64,000 nucleotides of DNA from Parasedimentitalea denitrificans (lineage in GTDB: Bacteria > Pseudomonadota > Alphaproteobacteria > Rhodobacterales > Rhodobacteraceae). This document shows, one piece after another, positions 46,125 to 54,019 of the stretch (position 1 is the stretch's first letter; every line of letters starts with the position of its first letter). The notes beneath the pieces are model-generated. The model was not told where the DNA came from. It saw only the letters and a program-made list of their open reading frames with translations, and ran no database searches. The stretch covers positions 434,001 to 498,000 of the forward strand of contig NZ_QHLQ01000001.1 of the NCBI RefSeq assembly GCF_011813015.1, in the 5' to 3' direction. Made by a program: the position numbers and the translations under genes.

Positions 46125-46140
46125 GTGAAATTTATTTCAC
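46125..46140. promoter_or_regulatory. Second palindrome upstream of the RbsB-type gene
   Basis: GTGAAAT-TT-ATTTCAC is a perfect 16-nt inverted repeat, about 165 bases before the RbsB-type start. It could serve the SorC regulator as a distal site. It also lies near the end of the Popeye-like gene (46240). Confidence 0.45.
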
Positions 46141-46239
46141 GTCAAGGCATCGAAAGCACGTCTTGCGCATCAACGGCGCACCCACCCAATCATCATTTAC
46201 TCGTTGGCTTTGCCCACCATAGTCGCAGGGCGGTCTTTT

Positions 46240-46965
46240 CTACCTGTTGCGGAGACTGCTGGCCTCTGGAACAGCCCTGGCAAGTTTTTCGGCCATTTCG
46301 GCATTAAAATGGGCAATCAGTGAATTCGATAAACGTGGGGATTTATTGAGTGCTTTCTTTAGGCTGGCTCGATCCCAAGACAAGTAGATACTACCCTTCC
46401 TTGAGATAACGTCTGCCGACGCAGGCTGATCACGTAGAAAAGAAATTTCACCAACAAACTTGCGAGCTTCGAGAGCATATTCCCCCTCTTCAACCGAAAG
46501 GACAGTTTCCCCGGAAAGCAAATAAAACAGATGTTTGGGAACTTCGTTCTTAATCGTCAGATGCAGATCTTCAGCCGCCTCTTTTTGTACGGCCAATCTG
46601 ATAAGGGCGCGTACTTGGCCAGGATTAAGGCTGGGGAAATCCTCCATGCTCACCACATATTTTGGGGAGAGGCCAAATAGTGATCTTTCCCAAAGAAGCC
46701 TAAAGATCATTACGATGTTAACAGCTGCAATAACTGAAGTGGCAGCGATTGCATCCCACAACGGCCCAGAGCTAATCAGAAAATAGTAGACAATATAGCA
46801 CCCAGATCCGACCAGTATGTAAATCCTAAGCCAGAGATCATCTCGGGTGATTAACCCAACGATGTAGAAAGCCAACCCTGCGTGAACAAGTAGCGAAGTA
46901 TTGAGTGGGGATATTTCCAGCATCAGTTGTGGCCCAAATTTTGGCAACGCAATCGCAGCGCCCAT
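46240..46965 (-). CDS. Popeye-like membrane protein with cyclic-nucleotide-binding-type domain
   Basis: A 241-residue protein with three hydrophobic helices in the first half (LLVHAGLAFYIVGLIT; IYILVGSGCYIVYYFLIS; IAATSVIAAVNIVMIFRLLW) and a cupin-like C-terminal half (PKHLFYLLSGETVLSVEEGE ... KFVGEISFLRDQPASADVISRKGSIYLSWDR). This plan, three membrane helices plus a degenerate cyclic-nucleotide fold, is that of bacterial Popeye (POPDC-like) proteins. The usual phosphate-binding cassette with the GE...RxA arrangement is only partly matched, so ligand binding is not certain. It is divergent from the CRP-family gene across 318 bases. Confidence 0.78.
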   Translation of the reverse strand: MGAAIALPKFGPQLMLEISPLNTSLLVHAGLAFYIVGLITRDDLWLRIYILVGSGCYIVYYFLISSGPLWDAIAATSVIAAVNIVMIFRLLWERSLFGLSPKYVVSMEDFPSLNPGQVRALIRLAVQKEAAEDLHLTIKNEVPKHLFYLLSGETVLSVEEGEYALEARKFVGEISFLRDQPASADVISRKGSIYLSWDRASLKKALNKSPRLSNSLIAHFNAEMAEKLARAVPEASSLRNR

Positions 46966-47283
46966 ACAATGGCTTCTTCAACGCCGCATATCGCATTTGT
47001 CTTTTTGAATTCTGGTCTTGGCCTGACCGCATGTAGGTGCCAACAAATACAACCTATTCAACTGGGAAACCCCTGCATGTGCGCCAAACCAAGACCCATT
47101 TGCCCAAGCCTCATCAGGAACGACCAAGCAAATGTAACGTTGATATTTGCCATCTGAGAGGCGCGGTATGTAAAATAGATTACACAGTACAAAATAAACG
47201 GGGCAGAGTATGAACGAAAACGGAGTGGAAGAACTATGTGGAACTATTGGGTCATTTCTCATTCATTTGGCGGGAAGTGCTAG
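46966..47283. other. 318-bp divergent promoter region of the Popeye-like and CRP-family genes
   Basis: No convincing gene is present; open frames in it lack ribosome-binding sites. It carries the CRP-type palindrome at 47169-47184. The right end provides GGGAAG before the CRP-family ATG. Confidence 0.55.
47169..47184. promoter_or_regulatory. CRP/FNR-type palindrome upstream of the regulator gene
   Basis: TGTAA-AATAGA-TTACA, a perfect 5-bp inverted repeat with N6 spacing, the geometry of CRP boxes (TGTGA-N6-TCACA). It lies 100-115 bases before the regulator start. A near copy follows the same gene. Confidence 0.65.
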
Positions 47284-47979
47284 ATGTTCGACCCGGACGT
47301 AAAGCAAGCACCGGAGCAAGGCGGTTTTTTCACCAGTCTCTCAAACCAAGTGCAGCATGAACTCGCAGAGGTCCAAACAGAGGTTTGCCTCAAGGCCAAC
47401 CAGTTCCTTTTTCACCAAGGAGATGAGGCCAACGCGGTTTACGTTGTCCAGGCAGGTACGCTCGAGGTCAGTGCCGTGTCCGAAGCGGGCAAGAAACTGT
47501 CACTCAATATTCTGCGCCCTGGCGAGCTGTTTGGTGAGAACGCCCTGAGCGATGGCGGTCTGCGCACCGCTTCAGTCTCAGCGCTTGAAAGCAGCGTTAT
47601 TGCGAAATTTCAAACCGAAGATCTATTTGATTTGATGCGCCGGAAGCCTGACGTGGCAATTGAGCTTATGAAGCTGGCGATCAAGCGGTTTCAGTGGGTC
47701 AGTTCGCAGTTGGAAACATTTACTTTTCTTCCCCTCAACATGCGCTTGGCTAGGCGCATTCTTCATCTGTCCGGAAAACTGCCAGATCAACGTGACAGAC
47801 TGTTCTTTAGTCAGGTGGAATTAGCTGAACATTCTGGTGCGACCCGCGAGGCGGTGGCAAATATTCTGGCTGTTTGGAAAAGCCGCGGGCTGATTGAGAC
47901 TGGCCGAGGACACATCAGAATACTGGACCACGAGGGTATAAAAAAAGTGGCCTATGAAACCGAATGGGGGGCTTTGTAA
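47284..47979 (+). CDS. CRP/FNR-family transcriptional regulator
   Basis: A 231-residue regulator. The N-terminal cyclic-nucleotide-type sensor has QFLFHQGDEANAVYVVQAGTLEV and RPGELFGENALSDGGLRTASVSALES; the GE...RTAS stretch resembles the cAMP phosphate-binding cassette of true CRPs. The C-terminal winged helix (FSQVELAEHSGATREAVANILAVWKSRGLIETG) has the RE of the recognition helix. There are no FNR cluster cysteines, only Cys35. It probably recognises the flanking TGTAA-N6-TTACA sites. Confidence 0.93.
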   Translation: MFDPDVKQAPEQGGFFTSLSNQVQHELAEVQTEVCLKANQFLFHQGDEANAVYVVQAGTLEVSAVSEAGKKLSLNILRPGELFGENALSDGGLRTASVSALESSVIAKFQTEDLFDLMRRKPDVAIELMKLAIKRFQWVSSQLETFTFLPLNMRLARRILHLSGKLPDQRDRLFFSQVELAEHSGATREAVANILAVWKSRGLIETGRGHIRILDHEGIKKVAYETEWGAL

Positions 47980-47990
47980 AGTAGATTACA
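47975..47990. promoter_or_regulatory. CRP/FNR-type palindrome before lysE-like gene
   Basis: TGTAA-AGTAGA-TTACA, 15 of 16 positions identical to the site at 47169. It overlaps the stop codon of the regulator gene and lies 75-90 bases before the LysE-family gene, so the regulator may control that gene. Confidence 0.65.
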
Positions 47991-48065
47991 TATCCGGTGC
48001 CGGGCGCCATTCATAGTTCGTTCAGACGTGCAGGTTGCACCTGCTTCCCCTGATTGGACCAAACT

Positions 48066-48671
48066 ATGCCCTTCGATATATGGATCTCCTTTGTTGCCAC
48101 CTACTTTGCGATAACTGTTATCCCCGGCCCCAGTGTGTTCATGGTGACCTCTCAGGCATTGACCAATGGGCGCCCTGCAGCAATTAAGTGCGCGCTTGGT
48201 GACGTTGCCGGCGACACCATATTGCTTGTCGGCTCTATGTTCGGGATATCCTTGCTCTTGGCGAGCTATCCGCAGACGTTTTCTGTGTTGAAGTGGACCG
48301 GGGTGGTTTGCGTTTTTGCCTTGGGCCTGCAGAAAATTGCGATCTCTTTTACATCGGCCGACCCGAAAGCGGCCCGGCCAGATCGCGCCGCTGCATTGGG
48401 GTTTGCAACAGGTCTAAGCAACCCTAAAGCAATGGCCTTTTATGTCGCTTTGCTGCCAAGCTTTATTGATCCTGACAGGAGCCTGTTTGCGCAGTCATCC
48501 GTCCTGATGGTTACGGCAGCTTGTGTCGGCATAGCTTGCCTTGTCGGCTACGCTTTTCTTGCTGGCTTTGCCCACTTCCTGCTGGCGAAGCCTCAGATGA
48601 AAAGCCGCGCCGATTTAAGCTGCGGTCTGTGTTTGGTCGCATTGGGTGCAGTCCTGGGCTGGACAAGATAG
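48066..48671 (+). CDS. LysE-family amino acid exporter
   Basis: A 201-residue inner-membrane exporter with six hydrophobic helices (LysE/RhtB family). The opening FDIWISFVATYFAITVIPGPSVFMVTSQALTNGR carries the conserved PGP motif, and the middle part includes LGFATGLSNPKAMAFYVALLPSFID. The ATG at 48066 is chosen; a TTG four codons upstream is possible. Exporters of this family remove amino acids or homoserine lactones. Next to a PLP decarboxylase it may export a related amino acid or amine. Confidence 0.9.
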   Translation: MPFDIWISFVATYFAITVIPGPSVFMVTSQALTNGRPAAIKCALGDVAGDTILLVGSMFGISLLLASYPQTFSVLKWTGVVCVFALGLQKIAISFTSADPKAARPDRAAALGFATGLSNPKAMAFYVALLPSFIDPDRSLFAQSSVLMVTAACVGIACLVGYAFLAGFAHFLLAKPQMKSRADLSCGLCLVALGAVLGWTR

Positions 48672-48869
48672 GGTTGCTCCACGCCCTTCACCATTGACAA
48701 TGACGGGTTTTAATTTTGGGAAACTAGAGTATTATCATTGATTTAAAGGAGGATTGTCATTCAAAACCAAGTCGCTTTTTGATGGTATTCTAACGACCTA
48801 GACAAGTCGTAATAATTTCACTACCGTCATCCGCGCTACTTGTTTTAACTATACTTCTGGTAGAGTTTT

Positions 48870-51194
48870 ATGACCCGCGCCCCCTTGAATGATGCTCTTT
48901 TAAAGGAATTAGGACAGTTTCACCTTCGTGACAGGTCCGGGGAACTAGGTTTGAACCGACCTGGGTCAAATGTACCGGAAACCTGGTTTCTGGGACCAAA
49001 TGCTGAGAACAGCACATGGATGTCCCGATTGGTGGAAATGGCGCTGCATGGCAATTACTCCTACCGCCAAGAATATGCCAAAAATGACCCGCCTATTTTC
49101 GACCTTAACGAAATGGCTGGCGAGAAAAGAGAAGCGTTTGATCAGTCACAGGCGCTTTTGGAGAACCGCCTGAATGAGTTACTGGGTCACCTCAAGGGCT
49201 CTATCCCGTTGGCCAGTTATCGAAACCAATCACACATGTACTGGGACGTGTCTCTTCCGGGCGTGATTGGGTACATCGCGGCATTGCTCTTTAACCAAAA
49301 CAATGTCGCGGCAGAAGCTTCGCCGGTTACCACGATGCTGGAGATCAAGGTCTGTGACGACCTGTGTCGCATGCTTGGTTATTCTCTTCCAACGCAGGAT
49401 GAAGTGGCCGATGGTGCGCTGAAGCCATGGGGCCATATCTGCTGTGATGGATCAGTTGCCAACGCAGAAAGCATCTGGGCGGCGCGAAATGCCAAGTACT
49501 TGCCCATTGCATTCGCAGAAGCCCTGCGCAACGAGCCTTCACTGGCGTGTGCATCGAACCTTACCGTTCAACTCCTTGATGGCAAACGCAGCCGGTTTCT
49601 GGCGCTGGATAACTGGCAGTTGCTGAACCTACCACTTGACGAAGTTGTCGGCCTTGCGCCTCGGATATGCAAAACAATGGGCATCAGCCCGGAGGCTCTG
49701 ACAGAGGTCCTTGGCAACTATTCGGTGCAGTCACTTGGATTGGTGGAATTCCACCGCAGATTTTTGCCGGACGTCCCCGCCCCCGTCATCATGGCCCCCT
49801 CACCTGCGCATTATTCCTGGCCCAAGGGCATGGCCTTGGTTGGTCTGGGGCGTCAGTCGATGCGGGTTGTCGCGGTGGATCTGGATGCCCGGATGGATAT
49901 GGTTGCGCTACGCAGGCAGTTGGACAAATGCTTGGCTGAACGACAACCAGTCATGCAAGTTGTTGCTGTCATCGGCACCACCGAGGAAAGTGCCGTTGAC
50001 CCGCTGCATGACATCCTGAAAATCCGGGAAGAGTATCGTCAGCTAGGGATGGAATTTTCGGTTCATGCGGATGCGGCTTGGGGCGGGTATTTCGCTTCGA
50101 TGTTGCGCGAACCCTTGGCCAATCCTGAAGACTCTGCGGGTTCGCCATCAAGTCACAATCTAACGAACCTTGTCCCCGCTGGATCGGATGCAAAGCAAGA
50201 CTTGTTTACCTATGACGGGCTGGCAGTGGGGATGCACATGAGTGACTATGTGCGACGCCAGTACAGAGCCTTGCAACACGCTGATACCATCACTGTTGAC
50301 CCTCACAAGGCTGGTTTCATCCCATACCCAGCCGGTGCGCTGTGCTATAGGAATGGCGCAACTAGAGATCTCATCGCGTTCACCGCACCTGTAGTTTATC
50401 ACGGCGGGGTAGACCCAACGACTGGTGTCTATGGCATTGAAGGATCGAAACCAGGGGCTGCTGCGGCGGCTGTCTGGTTGTCCCATAGTGTCATCCGCAC
50501 TGATCAATCGGGATATGGTCGGCTGTTGGGACGTTGCATTTTCAACAGTAAACGGCTGTACGCCTCACTCTTTCAGCTCGCGGCTGAGCATCCAACTGTT
50601 ACGGTCACTCCGCTGCAAAGACTGCCGGCGGAAAAGGCTGGCGGTACGCCGTTTGAGATCGAAGAACAAAAACACATCCTTGCTAGATCTGTCGCGCCAC
50701 GATCCAATTCGCAACTGCTGAGTGTTTTCGAAAGCCGTCCAGAGGTGTTCGAACTATTCCGCGAGTCCGGGTCAGATCAGAGTATCGTGACCTATGCGTT
50801 CAATTTCAGAACTGCCGAAGGTGAAAATTCTGACTTGCAGCTGATGAATGACATGAACCTGGATATATTTCAGCAACTTAGCATACAGTCCTATAACGGC
50901 GGACATGTTCCCAACGCAGAGATGTTTGTAACGTCATCAGAGTTTTCTCCCGACACGTTTGGCCAGGATTTTGTTGATCACTACGCACAGCGTTGTGGCG
51001 TCACACCTAGCAAAGGAATGGGTTTGGTCTATCTGATTTCAACAACGCAGAATCCATGGCTGACCGAAACCATGCACAACAAAAAATCCGAGAACGGAAA
51101 CATGCTGCCAGAATTGATGAAAGTACTATCTCGGGCCGCTGAGAAAGCCGCCCAAAAGGTAATCAGGCGTCACGGACTGGGCGAACCTGGATAA
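48870..51194 (+). CDS. Long PLP-dependent amino acid decarboxylase
   Basis: A 774-residue group II type (glutamate/aromatic/tyrosine decarboxylase fold) enzyme, longer than the common 470-560 residues. GHICCDGSVANAESIWAARNAKYLPIAF is the cofactor-phosphate region, SVHADAAWGGYFASML contains the PLP-ring Asp and Ala, and the Schiff-base lysine is Lys480 in TVDPHKAGFIPYPAGAL. The large N- and C-terminal extensions (about 1-80 and 600-774) are not recognised. GGTAGAG lies before the ATG. A 198-bp gap after lysE includes its promoter. It is followed by an unknown gene and a cyclase on the same strand. The substrate amino acid cannot be told from sequence. Confidence 0.87.
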   Translation: MTRAPLNDALLKELGQFHLRDRSGELGLNRPGSNVPETWFLGPNAENSTWMSRLVEMALHGNYSYRQEYAKNDPPIFDLNEMAGEKREAFDQSQALLENRLNELLGHLKGSIPLASYRNQSHMYWDVSLPGVIGYIAALLFNQNNVAAEASPVTTMLEIKVCDDLCRMLGYSLPTQDEVADGALKPWGHICCDGSVANAESIWAARNAKYLPIAFAEALRNEPSLACASNLTVQLLDGKRSRFLALDNWQLLNLPLDEVVGLAPRICKTMGISPEALTEVLGNYSVQSLGLVEFHRRFLPDVPAPVIMAPSPAHYSWPKGMALVGLGRQSMRVVAVDLDARMDMVALRRQLDKCLAERQPVMQVVAVIGTTEESAVDPLHDILKIREEYRQLGMEFSVHADAAWGGYFASMLREPLANPEDSAGSPSSHNLTNLVPAGSDAKQDLFTYDGLAVGMHMSDYVRRQYRALQHADTITVDPHKAGFIPYPAGALCYRNGATRDLIAFTAPVVYHGGVDPTTGVYGIEGSKPGAAAAAVWLSHSVIRTDQSGYGRLLGRCIFNSKRLYASLFQLAAEHPTVTVTPLQRLPAEKAGGTPFEIEEQKHILARSVAPRSNSQLLSVFESRPEVFELFRESGSDQSIVTYAFNFRTAEGENSDLQLMNDMNLDIFQQLSIQSYNGGHVPNAEMFVTSSEFSPDTFGQDFVDHYAQRCGVTPSKGMGLVYLISTTQNPWLTETMHNKKSENGNMLPELMKVLSRAAEKAAQKVIRRHGLGEPG

Positions 51195-51226
51195 GTTTGT
51201 TTCTGCGCTGAAAAAGGAGTGAGTTC

Positions 51227-52234
51227 ATGGAGCATGGGGCCTGTCACGAGAATGATGACTATTCAAACACTGCGCTCAATTTGAACAAGCCAAAATTTGT
51301 GACCAACATGCGCCACCAGCACGCTCTGGTTTTGGTTGGACGTGACACGATTTTTGGCGTCCATATGACGCAATATCATCATGAAGAACACAAATATCAG
51401 ATGATTTTGGAGCTGGAGCTTCCTGAAGAGGTGAGGAAGATCTATCGTGATCTGAGACAAACCTGGCCCGAGATGGCATTTGTTCTGTGCAATGCTGAGT
51501 CCGATTTATTTATGGTGCCCGAGATCGGCGGCGGGTCGATAGCCAGTTTTCGGGCGAATATATTCATGGGCCTGTTCCCGTTGGACAAATTGTTACCAGA
51601 GGAGGAAGAGAACGAACATTTCTTTCCCTGGGCTCCTTCGATTGTCAAACCCCTAAATGACGTTGAATTTGAGGTGACAGTCAAACGTGTCGTTCAATTT
51701 CGCCCATTCAACCACCAGGAAATTTTGCCGAAATTTGCCAATTACTATGTCTGGGGAGACGGCAATGAAGCGCATATGACACATTGGCAAACCGCGCATC
51801 TGGCAAGTGGCCCGTTTGACGCTCCTGCATTTGGTCCCGACTATGATCATATTATGACGCTCAAACACGCCCCAAACTGGCTGGATGCGCCGTTGCTGAA
51901 GGCCGGCGTCTCAGTGAGCGTTCCGGCAATCAAGTTGCGAAATGCAACAAAGAAGAAAAAGCCAGATATACCACAGGTCCGCCCTTTCAAACATGATGGC
52001 AAGATCGAAGTCCTGTATCGCGGAATAGGACAGCCCTATGAGGTCGTAGCTGGGTACACATATGTCTTTGGCCCACAAGTCGCTAGCAGCCCATCGACGA
52101 TACCAGAACTCGATCCGTCAGTGACCACGTCGAACAGTCCTGACCAAATGATGTTCATGCCAGCCACCCCCAAGGAATACTGGGCAGATGCGAGGCTATC
52201 CTCGAATATAAAGGACGGGTTCAAGGATGAATGA
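51227..52234 (+). CDS. Unknown 335-residue protein between decarboxylase and cyclase
   Basis: I do not recognise the family. The AAGGAG site before ATG and tight spacing (32 bases after the decarboxylase, eight-base overlap with the cyclase) make it a real gene. It has no signal peptide. The N-terminal half is rich in His and aromatic residues (MRHQHALVLVGRDTIFGVHMTQYHHEEHKYQ; a later EILPKFANYYVWGDGNEAHMTHW). The order of hydrophobic strands suggests a beta-rich fold. The histidine-rich clusters may bind metal. The C-terminal 60 residues are Pro/Ser/Thr-rich, probably disordered. Confidence 0.82.
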   Translation: MEHGACHENDDYSNTALNLNKPKFVTNMRHQHALVLVGRDTIFGVHMTQYHHEEHKYQMILELELPEEVRKIYRDLRQTWPEMAFVLCNAESDLFMVPEIGGGSIASFRANIFMGLFPLDKLLPEEEENEHFFPWAPSIVKPLNDVEFEVTVKRVVQFRPFNHQEILPKFANYYVWGDGNEAHMTHWQTAHLASGPFDAPAFGPDYDHIMTLKHAPNWLDAPLLKAGVSVSVPAIKLRNATKKKKPDIPQVRPFKHDGKIEVLYRGIGQPYEVVAGYTYVFGPQVASSPSTIPELDPSVTTSNSPDQMMFMPATPKEYWADARLSSNIKDGFKDE

Positions 52235-53024
52235 TGCAGACAAACAGACAGGGCATGAAGAGCTTTGGAAACAGGTGTTCGGCGAAGGACACCCAGTTCT
52301 TGTCAAGAAGCAGAGACGCTTCCTGAGTTGGCCAAACGACCCCCGCTGCAAATTGTGCTATGCACCATTTGCTGGTTTCGGCGGCTTCTTTGTGCGCCTT
52401 TCAGGCACCATGCCTTCGGATCGCAACCCCCATTATTGCAACAAATGCGATTCATTCCTGCAGGCATTTCCCGGCGGGGCTGAGGTTCTTATGACCGTGC
52501 TCATCCTCGACATTCGGGGTTCGGTTGACCTGTCGGGCAAGATTTCACCAAAGCTGTACGCCGATACTGTCAATCAGATGCGTGAAATCACCAGCGAGAT
52601 CATCGCGGCAAACAACGGTTTCATCCTCGAGTTCCAAGGCGATTCAGTTGTTGCGGTTTTCCCGCCGGGGTTCACGGGGCAAGACCACGCTGAAAAAGGC
52701 ATAGCAACGGCGCGCGAAATTCTGAAACAATCCCTAAAGATCGTGGGCACGGATCAAACACTCTCCGTTGGGATTGGGGTGCATACAGGGTCGGTTTACA
52801 TATGCACGGTGACGGCAGCCGGTGGAAATATGCAAGGCGTCGGTGTTTTTGGCCAGAATGTAAATCTCGTCGCTCGATTGTCTGCCGCTGCAGACGCCGG
52901 ACAAGCCTTGGTTAGCATCGAAGCCGCGTCTGAAGCCAAGCTTGATTGTGATAACGAGAATACCGCAGAGCTTGAGCTAAAAGGGTTGGAAAGCCCTCAA
53001 CAGGTAGTCCGACTTGATTTCTAA
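52227..53024 (+). CDS. Class III adenylate/guanylate cyclase with N-terminal Cys4 motif
   Basis: A 265-residue soluble cyclase. Residues 41-74 hold CxxC-N26-CxxC (Cys41, 44, 71, 74; RCKLCYAPFAGFGG ... HYCNKC), a likely zinc or iron-sulfur site. The cyclase domain (about 90-265) has metal Asps in LILDIRGSVDL and LEFQGDSVVAV and the transition-state Asn and Arg in GQNVNLVARLSAA. It overlaps the previous gene by eight bases. It probably makes cAMP or cGMP, and the Cys4 site could sense redox state or metal. A Popeye-like and a CRP-family protein encoded 4-6 kb away may read the product. Confidence 0.88.
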   Translation: MNDADKQTGHEELWKQVFGEGHPVLVKKQRRFLSWPNDPRCKLCYAPFAGFGGFFVRLSGTMPSDRNPHYCNKCDSFLQAFPGGAEVLMTVLILDIRGSVDLSGKISPKLYADTVNQMREITSEIIAANNGFILEFQGDSVVAVFPPGFTGQDHAEKGIATAREILKQSLKIVGTDQTLSVGIGVHTGSVYICTVTAAGGNMQGVGVFGQNVNLVARLSAAADAGQALVSIEAASEAKLDCDNENTAELELKGLESPQQVVRLDF

Positions 53025-53123
53025 TGTAATTTGACTGGGATTCACCACCGCTTTGACATTACCTAGCGAATGCAGGAACCAACTTGGAACAACGTTGGCG
53101 TCAAACGGCGAAGTCGGCGAAAA

Positions 53124-53149
53124 GGCGGGCATCTGAATTGATACCCGCC
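53124..53149 (-). terminator. Terminator after the phosphatase gene
   Basis: GGCGGG (53124-53129) pairs with CCCGCC (53144-53149), with an inner ATC/GAT pair. On the minus strand the stem is followed by TTTT. It ends the transcript of the phosphatase gene just upstream. Confidence 0.75.
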
Positions 53150-53161
53150 CTAAATCTATCG

Positions 53162-53812
53162 CTACACATCTTGGGCGGCATCGTAGGTCACCGCAGCAAT
53201 ATCCGCCTTGGCAGCATCCAGTAGCTCAATGGCCTTAGAGGCACGCAATGCGGCTTCGGTGAGCATGGGTTTTGGCGTTTCGTGCCACTCGTCCGGACGC
53301 AACTCGCGCCTATCACGAATTACGCGGATCGCATCATAGAGTGTTGGATAGGTTTCGGGGTGGTTTTGGTGCAAATACAACGCGACAACAGCAACCGAAC
53401 GGCTCCGCCCTCCCCTACAATGCACCAAGATATTGCCCCGCTCGCGACGTGGGTACGACGGTTTATCGGGCCAGGTCTGCTCCAATGCACCCTCTAAAAT
53501 GTAGTATCCGGCTAGGATCAGTTTTTCCGGATTACCTGCGCCATCGACCATGCCGATCTTATAGGTGCGCACCGGTGCTGGGCCTGATGCGCATTTGGCG
53601 CCCTCTTCGGCCAACAACGGGTCAGAGACATAGTTGATATCCAAATTGACTGCACAATTGACGACTGTGGTGATGCCGGTTTTCGCCAACAAGTCGACAT
53701 TGCGCGCTCCATCGGCGCCACCGATATATAGGGCAACCTTGTCCGGGCCGACGCCTTCGGCAATCAGGCTGATATCCGGCCGATCATATACAGGAGTCTT
53801 CTTAGTCATCAT
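53162..53812 (-). CDS. Dual-specificity/cysteine phosphatase
   Basis: A 216-residue phosphatase of the PTP/DSP superfamily. The catalytic P-loop is intact: V-H131-C132-RGGRS-R138-S (CX5R), with a candidate general acid Asp90 in GMVDGAGN. There is no signal peptide, so it is cytoplasmic. AAAAGGATGC precedes ATG. It stands alone with its own terminator and a LacI-type operator in its promoter identical to the one before the transporter operon. This fold includes protein phosphatases, PTEN-like lipid phosphatases and cysteine phytases. In this company an inositol-phosphate or sugar-phosphate substrate is more likely than a protein, but this is inference. Confidence 0.85.
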   Translation of the reverse strand: MMTKKTPVYDRPDISLIAEGVGPDKVALYIGGADGARNVDLLAKTGITTVVNCAVNLDINYVSDPLLAEEGAKCASGPAPVRTYKIGMVDGAGNPEKLILAGYYILEGALEQTWPDKPSYPRRERGNILVHCRGGRSRSVAVVALYLHQNHPETYPTLYDAIRVIRDRRELRPDEWHETPKPMLTEAALRASKAIELLDAAKADIAAVTYDAAQDV

Positions 53813-53879
53813 GCATCCTTTTATTTTCCCTATTGGTCACTCGCGCCTGGGATATAGCTTTCAGTGAGTGTTTCATTTT

Positions 53880-53895
53880 TTGCACAGGTGTGCAA
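53880..53895. promoter_or_regulatory. LacI-type operator in the phosphatase/lacI divergent promoter
   Basis: TTGCACA-GG-TGTGCAA, a perfect 7-bp inverted repeat of 16 nt, 68 bases before the phosphatase start and about 125 before the regulator start. The exact reverse complement is at 61093-61108. Confidence 0.8.
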
Positions 53896-54019
53896 TGATG
53901 CTTTTACGTAACCGATTTTTGATGAAATTATACCGCAGGTATCAACGGATCATTCTAAATTTGTTGAATAAAAACTCTTCCCGCAGCATACCATGTAGAA
54001 CCTCGTGAAAGGCAGGCGA

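Noticed and set aside
48750..48810. Leader peptide or attenuator before the decarboxylase
   Set aside because: AAAGGAGG is present, but the only following start (TTG) is too close and gives just 15 codons; ACGAC-N8-GTCGT nearby is too short to support a terminator.
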